Source of the DNA: Polyangia bacterium
Lineage (GTDB): Bacteria > Myxococcota_A > Polyangia > Nannocystales > Nannocystaceae
DNA length: 64,000 nt
Reading direction: 5' to 3'
Assembly (NCBI GenBank): GCA_030424595.1
Contig: JAUHWG010000006.1
Location: forward strand, 124,001-188,000
Shown here: positions 19,173 through 29,937 of the stretch, piece by piece
Layout: every line of letters begins with the position of its first letter
Numbering within the stretch: the first letter of the stretch is position 1
Made by a program: the position numbers and the translations under genes
The notes under the pieces: model-generated
What the model saw: only the letters and a program-made list of their open reading frames with translations
Told to the model about the DNA's origin: nothing
Database searches by the model: none

Positions 19173-19943
19173 ATGTCCGACGAGAATTCTGCACTCATCG
19201 CCCTTGCCGAACTCAAGAACCTGGAGGCGGAGCGTGTCGCCCAGGAGCAGGCGAAGGCGAACGCCAAGGCTGAGGCTGAACGGAAGGCCCGCGAGGAGAT
19301 CGAGCGCAAGGCCCGTGAGGAGGCGGAGCGTATCGCCGCCGAAGAGGCCGCACGCGTCGCGAAGGCGCAGGCAGAGAAGGAGGCCCGCGAGCGTGAGGAG
19401 CGGCTGCGTCTCCAGGAGACGGAGCTCAGGACGCGGGCGGAGCAAGAGGCACGCCTCCGCGAGGAGCAGATGCGTCTCGACGCGCAGATCCTCATGACCG
19501 AGAAGAAGGCGCGTCCGCTCTGGCTGACGATCACCCCGATCGTTCTCGGGATCGGTCTCATTATCGGTGGGTACTTCGCGTGGACGACGATCGAGAACCG
19601 TGACATCGCCGCTGAGGCAGAGCGGGCCAAGGCTGCGAAGCGGGACGAGGACAACCGCAAGGCGCTCGAGACCCTGATGGCCGAGCTCAACGAGCTGAAG
19701 ACCGAACAGGAGCGCCTCGAGAAGGAGAGGGCGGCCCTCGACGCCAAGCTCGGTCAGGTGCAGGACGAGACGGAGCGTCAGCGTCTCCTCGCCGAGAAGG
19801 CCGCGCTCGAGCAGCAGCTCGACGACAACAAGGCCAAGCAGAGCAAGAACAAGACGAAGCGGCCGAAGGCGCCGAAGGAAGAGACCAAGAAGAAGCCGGC
19901 GATCACGGTCACCAAGACCGACGACCCGCTGGACGGCCTCTAG
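19173..19943 (+). CDS. Single-span membrane protein with charged coiled coils on both sides
   Basis: 256 aa. Residues 8-110 are an uninterrupted Glu/Arg/Lys/Ala helix (many EAERKAREE-type heptads), followed by a hydrophobic span (about 113-134, LTITPIVLGIGLIIGGYFAW), then another charged coiled coil to about 225 and a Lys/Pro-rich tail. There is no signal peptide and no enzyme motif. I chose ATG 19173 because an AAGAGGAA ribosome site precedes it. I do not recognise a characterised family; the shape resembles scaffolding or envelope-spacer proteins. It follows the GltJ-like gene in the same direction but behind a hairpin, so cotranscription is uncertain. Confidence 0.8.
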   Translation: MSDENSALIALAELKNLEAERVAQEQAKANAKAEAERKAREEIERKAREEAERIAAEEAARVAKAQAEKEAREREERLRLQETELRTRAEQEARLREEQMRLDAQILMTEKKARPLWLTITPIVLGIGLIIGGYFAWTTIENRDIAAEAERAKAAKRDEDNRKALETLMAELNELKTEQERLEKERAALDAKLGQVQDETERQRLLAEKAALEQQLDDNKAKQSKNKTKRPKAPKEETKKKPAITVTKTDDPLDGL

Positions 19944-20085
19944 GCCCGCAGCGCCCACCGTGGCCAAAAGGGGCCGAGATGGCCCCAAAAGCCGCTCGCA
20001 ACGGCTTGCGAGCGGAGACACGAGACGACCGGGACTTTCTCTTGCCCGGTCGTTTCAATTCGTGATACCTACCTCTCCCCCAAGC

Positions 20086-20157
20086 GGCCTGGTCGCCAAG
20101 TGGTAAGGCAGAGCTCTGCAAAAGCTCCATTCGCCGGTTCAAATCCGGCCCAGGCCT
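20086..20157 (+). tRNA. tRNA-Cys (GCA)
   Basis: The cloverleaf folds cleanly: acceptor GGCCTGG/CCAGGCC, anticodon arm GAGCT-CTGCAAA-AGCTC with anticodon GCA at 20118-20120, T arm GCCGG-TTCAAAT-CCGGC, and U at the discriminator position as expected for tRNA-Cys. The CCA end is not encoded. A strong terminator follows within 4 nt. Confidence 0.95.
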
Positions 20158-20160
20158 CTC

Positions 20161-20190
20161 GCCCCTGCATCGCAGGGGCGTTTTTTTTTT
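20161..20190 (+). terminator. Rho-independent terminator of tRNA-Cys
   Basis: GCCCCTGC/GCAGGGGC (8-bp stem, 3-nt loop) is followed by G and ten T. It is the clearest intrinsic terminator in the window. Confidence 0.95.
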
Positions 20191-20220
20191 CCCTACGCCG
20201 GCCTGGGCCCGAACCGGGAC

Positions 20221-20268
20221 GGTGGCTCGGCGGCTCTCGCGGCTCTCGGTGGCTCTCGGTGGCTCAGC
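20221..20268. repeat. Short 10-bp-period tandem repeat
   Basis: GGCTCTCGGT is repeated at 20241-20250 and 20251-20260 with degraded units on both sides (GGTGGCTC, CGGCTCTCGC). It reaches into the stop codon of the minus-strand TPR lipoprotein gene. Confidence 0.5.
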
Positions 20269-22450
20269 GCTTGCTGGGCATCGGCAGCTCGCCCAGGGCG
20301 AGGTAGTGGAGCGCCATGTCGTACTCGAAGAAGCTCATCATCTCGGTGCTGAGCACCTTCTTCATCAGCTTCTTGCCGCCCGACGGGTCGCCGCTTCGCC
20401 ACTGTCTGAGGGCCTCGTAGAAGTAGGCCTCAGCGCGCTCGCCTTGGTCCTGGGCCCCCTTGAGGAGCTCATCAAAGCTGAGCTCGCCGCGGGCGTGGAG
20501 AGCGAGCCGGCGCGGCCAGGGATCGGCCTTGTAGGCCCGGAGAAAGGCGGTCGCCTCGCGGTCCGCGTCACGTCCCTGGCGCTGTGCGAGGTCGCTAAGC
20601 CAGAGGGTGAAGTAGAGCTTGAGAGTCTCTCGGATCTCGTCCCGGGATAGCACCTGGTGATAGATCTCGAGGGCCTCGTCGTAGTAGCCGCGGCTGACGA
20701 CGAAGAGCATCGGCTCGGTGTAGGAGTCGACGAGATCGGGGCTGGTGATCCGGGCCTCCCGGAAGTCGTCCATCGCCAGCTCGACGTCGCCGACGGCGAA
20801 GAGGATCTTGCCGCGCTCGACGAGGTAGGCGCTGCGCTCGTGCTCGGGGAGGCTCGGGAAGGCGATGAGCGAGTTGAGCTGGCGAAGGGCCAGGCGGCGA
20901 TGCTCCTCGGCGACCGCGGCCTTGCCGGAGCGGCTTGCGATCTCCCCGAGGAGCCCGTGGGCCTTGGTCTCCCAGCGCAGGCGGGTGAGCTGGTTGTCGA
21001 AGGGGAGCTCGATCATCGCCGTGAAGCGCTCCGCGGCCGCGTCGAGGTTGCCCTTCTTGAGCTCGATGGTGCCGGCCAGGTAGAGCGCCTCCGGGACTGG
21101 CTCGATGGTCAGGCTGCGGCCCAAGAGCTCCGTGGCGTCCTTGATCTGGCCGCCGTTGTAGAGGCCGTGGGCGACGACGACGTAGGCCTCTGGCAGACCC
21201 GGTCGCAGGGGCCTGTCGGGCCAGAGCTCGACGGCCCGCTTGTGCCGCTTCTCGAGCTCGGCGAGGCGTCGCTGCGCCGCCGGCGGGTCGCGCTCGGCGA
21301 GCCGCTCGAGGCTGATCTGGTTGAGGATCGCCAGCTCCTCCCAGGCGTCTCGGATGTCCTCCTTGAGCGCGAGGGCGGCCTCGAAGTGGTGGATCGAGGC
21401 GTCGACGAGACCGTCCTGCCGGAGCGCCCGGGCGAGGATGAGGTGGGCGAAGGGATCGTCCGGGAATTTCTCGAGGGCCCGGCGGGCGAGGTTGTTGACG
21501 ATCCCCCAGCCCTGGACGAAGAAGGACGGGGGGATCCGCGAGAGTTCGTCGGGGCTCTCCGGGATGAACTGGGTCGCGAGGGTGAGCAGGGCGTTGGCGC
21601 TGCGCTCGCTCTTCTTCGCCTCCTCGATGAACTCCATCATCTTCTTGGTCGGGACGTCCGGGGTGATCTTCCCGAGCGCGGCCAGCGTCCCGTCGAAATC
21701 GTCGGCGCGGAGGTGGAGACGGATGAGCAGGTAGCCGGTGACCTCCGCCCGCTGCCGCGCGGCGACGCCCATCTCGGAGCCGCGATCGATCGCGGCGAGG
21801 GCGGCCTCATAGCGCGCGAGGTAGAGGTCGCTTAGGCGTTGGACGACGAAGGGGGAGGGGAAGACCGAGGCGGTCTCTTCGAGGGTCTCCTCGAGCTCCT
21901 CATGCCGGAGGATCGCCTCGTCGGAGAAGACGCCGTTGCGGAGGATCCAATCCTCGAGATCACGCCACTGGCCGACCGCCCGCTTGCGGGTCCCGTCGGC
22001 GCCGAAGTGCTGCTCGACGGCGAGGGCGAGCATCGCCGGCGACTCGTTGCCGCGACGGCCGGCCGCCAGATAGATCCGGTGGGCGGCGGCGGCGATCTTC
22101 GGGTTGGGCCGGTGCGGGGTGCTCCGCAGCTCGCGCGGGGCGTAGAGATCGATGATGAAGTTGAGCGCCGTCGTCGCCTCTTCGTAGCGCTCCGCCTTGA
22201 TCGAGCGGTTGAGGTAGCCGACGAGGTAGTCGACGAGACGACCGCGGACAGCCTCGCGTTGAGGATGGTCCAGGCTCAGGAGCGCGAACTTGTTGGTGTG
22301 GATCGCGAACTCGTCGAGGTCCGCGATCTTGGCGGGGACCTCCACCTGGGGGTGCGCAGGCTCGTTGGTCTTCTTCTTGGAATTGGCGCAGCCGGGGACA
22401 GCCGCTGCACCGAGGATGAGGGCGGCGAGGAGATACGGCCGAAGTCGCAC
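20264..22450 (-). CDS. Large TPR-repeat lipoprotein
   Basis: 728 aa. The N-terminus (RLRPYLLAALILGAAAV-PGC) is a lipoprotein signal with the modified Cys near residue 21, so the protein is membrane-anchored outside the cytoplasm. The rest is almost all alpha-helical with TPR-like repeats, clearest at about 340-480 (ARRALEKFPDDPFAHLILARAL, YLAGTIELKKGNLDAAAERF) and 530-600. No enzymatic motif is seen; TPR lipoproteins usually scaffold envelope complexes. The GTG start at 22450 is supported by a -10-like TAGACT (22462-22457) 6 nt upstream, as in other probable leaderless genes here. A 13-bp tandem array lies between it and the upstream FadL-like gene. Confidence 0.82.
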   Translation of the reverse strand: MRLRPYLLAALILGAAAVPGCANSKKKTNEPAHPQVEVPAKIADLDEFAIHTNKFALLSLDHPQREAVRGRLVDYLVGYLNRSIKAERYEEATTALNFIIDLYAPRELRSTPHRPNPKIAAAAHRIYLAAGRRGNESPAMLALAVEQHFGADGTRKRAVGQWRDLEDWILRNGVFSDEAILRHEELEETLEETASVFPSPFVVQRLSDLYLARYEAALAAIDRGSEMGVAARQRAEVTGYLLIRLHLRADDFDGTLAALGKITPDVPTKKMMEFIEEAKKSERSANALLTLATQFIPESPDELSRIPPSFFVQGWGIVNNLARRALEKFPDDPFAHLILARALRQDGLVDASIHHFEAALALKEDIRDAWEELAILNQISLERLAERDPPAAQRRLAELEKRHKRAVELWPDRPLRPGLPEAYVVVAHGLYNGGQIKDATELLGRSLTIEPVPEALYLAGTIELKKGNLDAAAERFTAMIELPFDNQLTRLRWETKAHGLLGEIASRSGKAAVAEEHRRLALRQLNSLIAFPSLPEHERSAYLVERGKILFAVGDVELAMDDFREARITSPDLVDSYTEPMLFVVSRGYYDEALEIYHQVLSRDEIRETLKLYFTLWLSDLAQRQGRDADREATAFLRAYKADPWPRRLALHARGELSFDELLKGAQDQGERAEAYFYEALRQWRSGDPSGGKKLMKKVLSTEMMSFFEYDMALHYLALGELPMPSKR

Positions 22451-22482
22451 GCGGGTAGTCTACGCGGCGCCGACGGGGCTTG

Positions 22483-22534
22483 CCAGGTGGAGTGGCCAGG
22501 TGGAGTGGCCAGGTGGAGTGGCCCCGTAGAGTGG
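22483..22534. repeat. 13-bp tandem repeat, four units
   Basis: CCAGGTGGAGTGG occurs three times perfectly (22483-22495, 22496-22508, 22509-22521) and once degraded (22522-22534). It lies between two minus-strand genes, about 20 bp upstream of the -10-like element of the TPR lipoprotein gene. Confidence 0.9.
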
Positions 22535-22544
22535 CCCGCCGAGC

Positions 22545-24182
22545 TCAGTCGACGCCGAGCGTCCGCTCCGACCAGCGGAGGGCGAATGTGAAGGTGTGGG
22601 CGAAGCCGGTGTAGAGCCCGGCGTTGCTCGGTCGCCCCCGCCCCTCGAGGATCTGCGCGGCCTCGCGACTGTTGATGTCCCCGGCCTTCTCGTCGAAGCT
22701 CAGACCGGCGGTCGGATCGAAGGCTGCGTCGCTGCCTTTGACCCGCGTCGGCAGATAGGCGTCGAGGCCGTAGCCGGGGATCAGCTGGAGGTCGCTCTGG
22801 CGGATCCGAAGGGTCGTTCCGAGCGTGAGGCCGACGCGCCACGCGTCGTGGAGGCTGGCGGTCGACGCGTTGGGGCGGACCGCCGGGGTGCTCGAGTGGA
22901 CGCCTCCGACCACGGCGATGGTCGAGCGGACCCGGTAGGTCGCGTAGAGATCGAGCCCGAAGCGATCCTGAAGGCCCCGGTAGCGGGTCGACTCCGGCAG
23001 GAGCACGCTGTTGCGGTCGAGGCCGACGAGGCTCAGGCGCTGGGAGCCGGGGTCGGTGCAGGAGCGGACGCCCTTGTCGCCGAGCAGCGAGTCCGCGCAG
23101 AGATCGATCCAGTAGAGGTTGGCGTCAAGGTGGAGGAGGCGGCTCGGTCCGATGACAAAGGAGGCGCCTGCGGCGACCTCCTGCGGCATCCGTTGGCTGA
23201 GGGTCGCGTCGATCGGCGTCGCCGAGGAGCAGGGGAGGACGTCCCCGGAGGCGACGTCGGACTCCTCGGGCCGGCAGACCACCGCATCGCCGCTGAGGGT
23301 GACCGTGCCACCGTTGAGGAGGGGGCGGGTGCGCCAGCGCAGGCCGAGGGTGATCCGATCGCTGAGATCGATCGCGGCGCCGAAGGTGAGGGCGATGTCG
23401 AAGCCCGACTTGCGGGCGCCGGAGTCCGGGAGCCACTGCGTCCGTCCGCGAAAGCCGAGGCGCTCGTCGCAGGTCGGGTTTTCGACCCGGTTGCAGCGGA
23501 TCACCGACTCTTCGATCCGGTTGCCGCTGACGACGGTCGAGTTGTCGTAGGCGAAGCGCGAGCGCAGGCGCGGGAGATGGAAGCCGATCCCCACCTTGAG
23601 GCGGCCGAGGAGGTTCCAGGCGAGCGCGAGCGAGACGTCGGTGCGGACCGTCGCCGCGCCGCCGTTGAGCCGACAGATCTCGCTGTCCTCGCTGGTGCAG
23701 AGGGCTGCGGGGCGATCTGGCTCCGGCGCCAAGTGGTAGCGGAGGAGCGGATCGGAGCCTAGCTGGTAGCTCGAGCTGAGATCGTAGACGGCGAAGGCGA
23801 TGGCGAAGGGGTCGAGGTAGACCCCGCCGCCGACGAAATAGCCCAGCCCCGGGTCGAGGAGGGTCGTCCTATCGCCGAGAGCGCCCGTCGGCGCGCCGAA
23901 TTCGTCGACCCCCTCGCGGCGGATCATGCGGTGATCCAAGACGGCGTCGGTCGACGCCTGGAGGCGGAGGCCCTGGATCGCCGCGAGCATCGCCGGGTTG
24001 TGGTGAATCGCGGTAAGGGCGCGTGTCGCCGCGCCCTGGGCCTCGGGACCGCTCAGGCGCGTCGCCTCCCCAGGAAATGCCATAGCCGTCCCTGGCCCGG
24101 CGAGGAGCCCCACAAGCGCTGTCGCCGCGCACGTCGTGTGGCGGCTCTGCGGGCGCCATCGGGCTGCCCTGGGCCGTAGCAT
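22545..24182 (-). CDS. FadL/OmpP1-like outer-membrane protein
   Basis: 545 aa. A signal peptide (about 1-35, ALVGLLAGPGTAMA) precedes a mature start FPGEATRLSGPEAQGAATRALTAIHHNPAML, recalling the FadL/OmpP1 signature of an N-terminal hatch ending in NPA. The remainder alternates amphipathic strands, with several Cys in predicted loops (for example around CRLNGG and CNRVENPTC), and ends in an aromatic-containing strand. The family transports hydrophobic substrates. I chose ATG 24182 over 24311 because the signal peptide begins there and TATCCT (24195-24190) lies 7 nt upstream. The specific substrate is unknown. Confidence 0.68.
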   Translation of the reverse strand: MLRPRAARWRPQSRHTTCAATALVGLLAGPGTAMAFPGEATRLSGPEAQGAATRALTAIHHNPAMLAAIQGLRLQASTDAVLDHRMIRREGVDEFGAPTGALGDRTTLLDPGLGYFVGGGVYLDPFAIAFAVYDLSSSYQLGSDPLLRYHLAPEPDRPAALCTSEDSEICRLNGGAATVRTDVSLALAWNLLGRLKVGIGFHLPRLRSRFAYDNSTVVSGNRIEESVIRCNRVENPTCDERLGFRGRTQWLPDSGARKSGFDIALTFGAAIDLSDRITLGLRWRTRPLLNGGTVTLSGDAVVCRPEESDVASGDVLPCSSATPIDATLSQRMPQEVAAGASFVIGPSRLLHLDANLYWIDLCADSLLGDKGVRSCTDPGSQRLSLVGLDRNSVLLPESTRYRGLQDRFGLDLYATYRVRSTIAVVGGVHSSTPAVRPNASTASLHDAWRVGLTLGTTLRIRQSDLQLIPGYGLDAYLPTRVKGSDAAFDPTAGLSFDEKAGDINSREAAQILEGRGRPSNAGLYTGFAHTFTFALRWSERTLGVD

Positions 24183-24338
24183 CCGCCGCAGGATACCCTC
24201 AGATCGACCCGACCACGGGCATGGGTTGATCGGCGGTCTCGACCGGCCCCGTTGATCCTTTTTGCTGACGAACCTACGATGCGGGGGACCTGCCGCTAGA
24301 GACGAGTCCATCGTCGTGTGGCCGTCCCGGGGGAGTGC

Positions 24339-25004
24339 ATGAGCAAGACGCTGCGCCAGTTCGAATGCCGAGATGACCTCTGGAAGCGCGTGGAGGCGCT
24401 GGCGAAACGCCGGAAGATCTCCCCAGACGACATCCTTCAGGCCGCTCTTCTCCAGCTCTTCAAGGCGGGCAAGAAGAAGAGCTCCTCCGAGGATTCGCCG
24501 CCACCGCCGCCATCGCCGTCGTCACGGGGTCAGACGCCGAGGCCGGCTCCGCCGCCGAGCTCCTCGACCGCGCAGCGGCCTCTGCCCCGCGGCTTGCCGC
24601 GCCCGAGCTCGGCTCCGGCGCCCAGCTCCTCGGGGATCAAGCCGTCGCTGCCGCGTCCGACCTCGAGCTCTCCGCGCCTGCCGCCTCCCTCGTCGCGGGC
24701 CCAGCCGCAGCAGGTCCGGCCGCTCTACCTCTGCTTTGAGAACCAGTGGTACGTGGTCGACAAGGATGAGTTCGTGATCGGTCGCGGGGCGAAGTACTCC
24801 GACCTGCCGATCCGCGACGCCAACATCTCTCGGCGTCACTGCGCGATCGTCCGCCGCGGCTCCGACTACTTCATCAAGGATCTCGGCAGCACCAACGGTG
24901 TCGAGTTCAACGGTGAGCGCGTCGACAACCACCGGATCGCGGAGTCGACCCTCTACTACCTCTGCGAGCACGAGCTCCGCTTCTCCTTCAACGCGCCTGC
25001 CTAG
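24339..25004 (+). CDS. FHA-domain protein with N-terminal ribbon-helix-helix-like segment
   Basis: 221 aa. Residues 1-45 (RQFECRDDLWKRVEALAKRRKISPDDILQAAL) look like a ribbon-helix-helix/MetJ-Arc-type DNA-binding segment. A Pro/Ser-rich linker (about 50-130) follows, then an FHA domain (about 135-221) with VIGRG, ISRRHC and STNGVEFNG, the residues that hold phosphothreonine. It could link Ser/Thr kinase signalling to DNA or protein partners; this is inference. ATG 24339 has a GGGGGAG ribosome site; the GTG at 24318 is the alternative. Its upstream neighbour is divergent. Confidence 0.8.
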   Translation: MSKTLRQFECRDDLWKRVEALAKRRKISPDDILQAALLQLFKAGKKKSSSEDSPPPPPSPSSRGQTPRPAPPPSSSTAQRPLPRGLPRPSSAPAPSSSGIKPSLPRPTSSSPRLPPPSSRAQPQQVRPLYLCFENQWYVVDKDEFVIGRGAKYSDLPIRDANISRRHCAIVRRGSDYFIKDLGSTNGVEFNGERVDNHRIAESTLYYLCEHELRFSFNAPA

Positions 25005-25103
25005 CGGTCAGCGCGGGAGCTGCTGGGGTGGGCCGGTCGACGGCTCGCCCCTCGCTCGTTGACGAGGTGAAACGGTCACCTCCACGCCCAGGGATCGGGC
25101 ACC

Positions 25104-27986
<2,883 letters not shown>

Positions 27987-28022
27987 CCTCGGCCTCGCCG
28001 TGAGGTCGACCTCCGGTCGCAG

Positions 28023-29060
28023 GTGTGGCCGTTGTCGGCGAAAGGTCGTATCAGTGGCCTAGCGATCGCGAGCTACGACGCGGTCGTCGAGGTCCCTGTG
28101 CCCGCCACGTCCCGCGTCTCACGATTCTTCCCCATGCTCGCCTGGACGAGCCTCGTCTACACGATCGTCGTCGTGCTCTTCGGCGCTTGGGTGCGGATCA
28201 CGGGATCGGGCGCCGGCTGCGGCCAGCACTGGCCCTCCTGCCACGGTGAGGTCATCCCGCGGACGCCGACGGTGGCGACCGTCATCGAGTTCACCCACCG
28301 CGCGAGCTCCGGGATCTACGGGATCGTCATCCTCGCCCTGGTGATCGCGGCCTTTCGGATCTTTCCCCGGCGGCACTGGGCGCGGCGCGGAGCCGTGCTC
28401 GCGCTGGTCTTCACGATCTCGGAGGCGCTGGTCGGCGCCCGTCTGGTGCTCCTCGGCCTGGTCGCCGACAACGACTCGATCGACCGCGCGGTGTGGATGG
28501 CGATCCACCTGATCAACACCTCACTGCTCACCGGCGGCGTCGCCCTGACCTGTTGGGCAGGGGCCAGGCCGCGCGTCGAGCTGCGGAAGATGGGGCGCCT
28601 CGGCTGGCTGCTCTGCGGGGCGCTCGTCGGGCTCCTCCTCGTCGGGGTCACCGGCGCGGTGACAGCCCTCGGCGACACCCTCTATCCCGTCGACAGCTCG
28701 GGCGCGATGATGGAGACGCTGAGCGCCGATCTCTCGTCGACGGCGCACTTCCTCCAGCGCTTGCGGGTCATGCACCCGATCCTCGCGGTCGGCGTCGGCC
28801 TGCTCACCCTGGTCGTCACCCAGGCGGTCGCCGATCGACGCCGTGAGCCTGGGACGCTCCGCTGGGCGCGGGTGGTCGCGATATCGGTGATCGCCCAGGT
28901 GACGGCGGGGGTCGTCAACATCCTCCTCTCTGCGCCGGGCTGGATGCAGATCGTCCACCTCTTCCTCGCGAACGTCCTGTGGATCGCGCTCGTCTTCCTC
29001 ACCCTCGAGGTGATCGCAGGCCGCCTTGATCCGCAGGAGCGGGCGCAGGATGTGGCCTAG
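28023..29060 (+). CDS. ctaA: Heme A synthase (CtaA/COX15)
   Basis: 345 aa, polytopic membrane enzyme converting heme O to heme A for aa3-type cytochrome oxidases. Family marks are seen: GAWVRITGSGAGCGQHWPSCHG after helix 1, the haem-ligand helix EFTHRASSG, AIHLINTSL, MHPILAVGVG and a final VHLFLANVLW, giving His in the expected paired helices and about eight membrane spans. The GTG start at 28023 is uncertain; GTG 28098, with GAGGT upstream, would remove 25 poorly conserved residues. No ctaB or oxidase subunits are next to it. The TAG stop lies in the CTAG that begins repeat copy B. Confidence 0.92.
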   Translation: MWPLSAKGRISGLAIASYDAVVEVPVPATSRVSRFFPMLAWTSLVYTIVVVLFGAWVRITGSGAGCGQHWPSCHGEVIPRTPTVATVIEFTHRASSGIYGIVILALVIAAFRIFPRRHWARRGAVLALVFTISEALVGARLVLLGLVADNDSIDRAVWMAIHLINTSLLTGGVALTCWAGARPRVELRKMGRLGWLLCGALVGLLLVGVTGAVTALGDTLYPVDSSGAMMETLSADLSSTAHFLQRLRVMHPILAVGVGLLTLVVTQAVADRRREPGTLRWARVVAISVIAQVTAGVVNILLSAPGWMQIVHLFLANVLWIALVFLTLEVIAGRLDPQERAQDVA

Positions 29061-29217
29061 CAGTGTGTGGCAAAAGTCCCGTGTGCTCTCGCGCCGCAAT
29101 CGTGGGCCCTCTCGGCTTCGACGAAACGCCGCTGTACTGGGCCGTACCGCAAGTTTCGGCGGGGCCGAGAGGGGCGACGAGGGCAGGAGAGCGCGGGACG
29201 TTGCCACGGGCTGCTAG
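29057..29217 (-). repeat. CTAG-bounded dispersed inverted-repeat element, copy B
   Basis: The best-delimited copy: CTAG at 29057-29060 (containing the ctaA stop) and CTAG at 29214-29217 enclose 153 bp. The ends are imperfect inverted repeats (left CAGTGTGTGGCAAAAGTCCCG; right end reverse-complement CAGCCCGTGGCAACGTCCCG). The interior matches the reverse complement of copy C along its length, so this copy is inverted relative to A, C, D and E. The two CTAG could be a 4-bp target duplication. Confidence 0.88.
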
Positions 29218-29229
29218 CCGTTGACGCCG

Positions 29230-29814
29230 CTAGTCCGCGAGGAGCGGGCGGAGCCTGCCGCTGAGGTTGGCCACGGCGCCTGGGCCTTTGATGCCGCCCT
29301 CGATCCGCTGGGCTCCGGCGCGGCCGTCCGCCTGCGGTCGGACGAAGAGGGGGATCAGGCGCGAGGTGTAGCCGGCGAGGGCTAGGCGCTCCTGATCGCG
29401 ATCCATGTTGAACTCGAGGAATCGGGTCGCCGGCAGCTCCGCGTCGAGCTCGCCCGCGAGGAGTGCGTCGTGGAAGGCGACGCAGGGCTCGCACCAGGGG
29501 GCGCCGACATAGACGACGAGCTTTCGCCGATCGGCCTGCGCAGTCCTCAGCTCCTCGGCGACGAGGTCTGCGACCGGGCCTTCGCCGGCGGGTCGAAGCT
29601 CCGGCCTTCGCTTCGCGGGCGGCGTATCGTGGGGGTCGGCCGGGCTTTCTGAGGGCGCAGGCTCCTCGGCCTGACCTATCGGCGTCGGCCGGAGCGGAGC
29701 GTTCTCTTGAGCCGGAGCGGGGGCTCCGCAGGCGGAGAGGAGCAGCGCCGCCGCGACTCGTCGGCCGACGATGAGGTCACGAGCTTGCGCGAGGCGCGGT
29801 CGAAGAGCCTGCAT
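29230..29814 (-). CDS. Thioredoxin-fold lipoprotein
   Basis: 194 aa. The N-terminus (RRVAAALLLSACGAP) is a lipoprotein signal with the modified Cys near residue 29. A Pro-rich linker follows, and a thioredoxin-like domain (about 85-190) holds the redox motif WCEPC in YVGAPWCEPCVAF. It is probably a membrane-tethered periplasmic thiol reductase or oxidase, perhaps serving cytochrome or oxidase assembly given ctaA convergent to it and the multihaem gene downstream (inference). The stop lies in another CTAG (29230-29233). The start ATG 29814 gives the standard signal peptide length. Confidence 0.8.
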   Translation of the reverse strand: MQALRPRLAQARDLIVGRRVAAALLLSACGAPAPAQENAPLRPTPIGQAEEPAPSESPADPHDTPPAKRRPELRPAGEGPVADLVAEELRTAQADRRKLVVYVGAPWCEPCVAFHDALLAGELDAELPATRFLEFNMDRDQERLALAGYTSRLIPLFVRPQADGRAGAQRIEGGIKGPGAVANLSGRLRPLLAD

Positions 29815-29937
29815 GTGCGCCCCTTAACATGGCCCTGGAGGTCCAGCAAGAGGCCCAGGACGGGAATGTGCGTGATTCCCGCGAGCTGGCCACAAAGTTC
29901 AGGTAGACCCCACATACTGCTACATTGTCGCCGCCCA

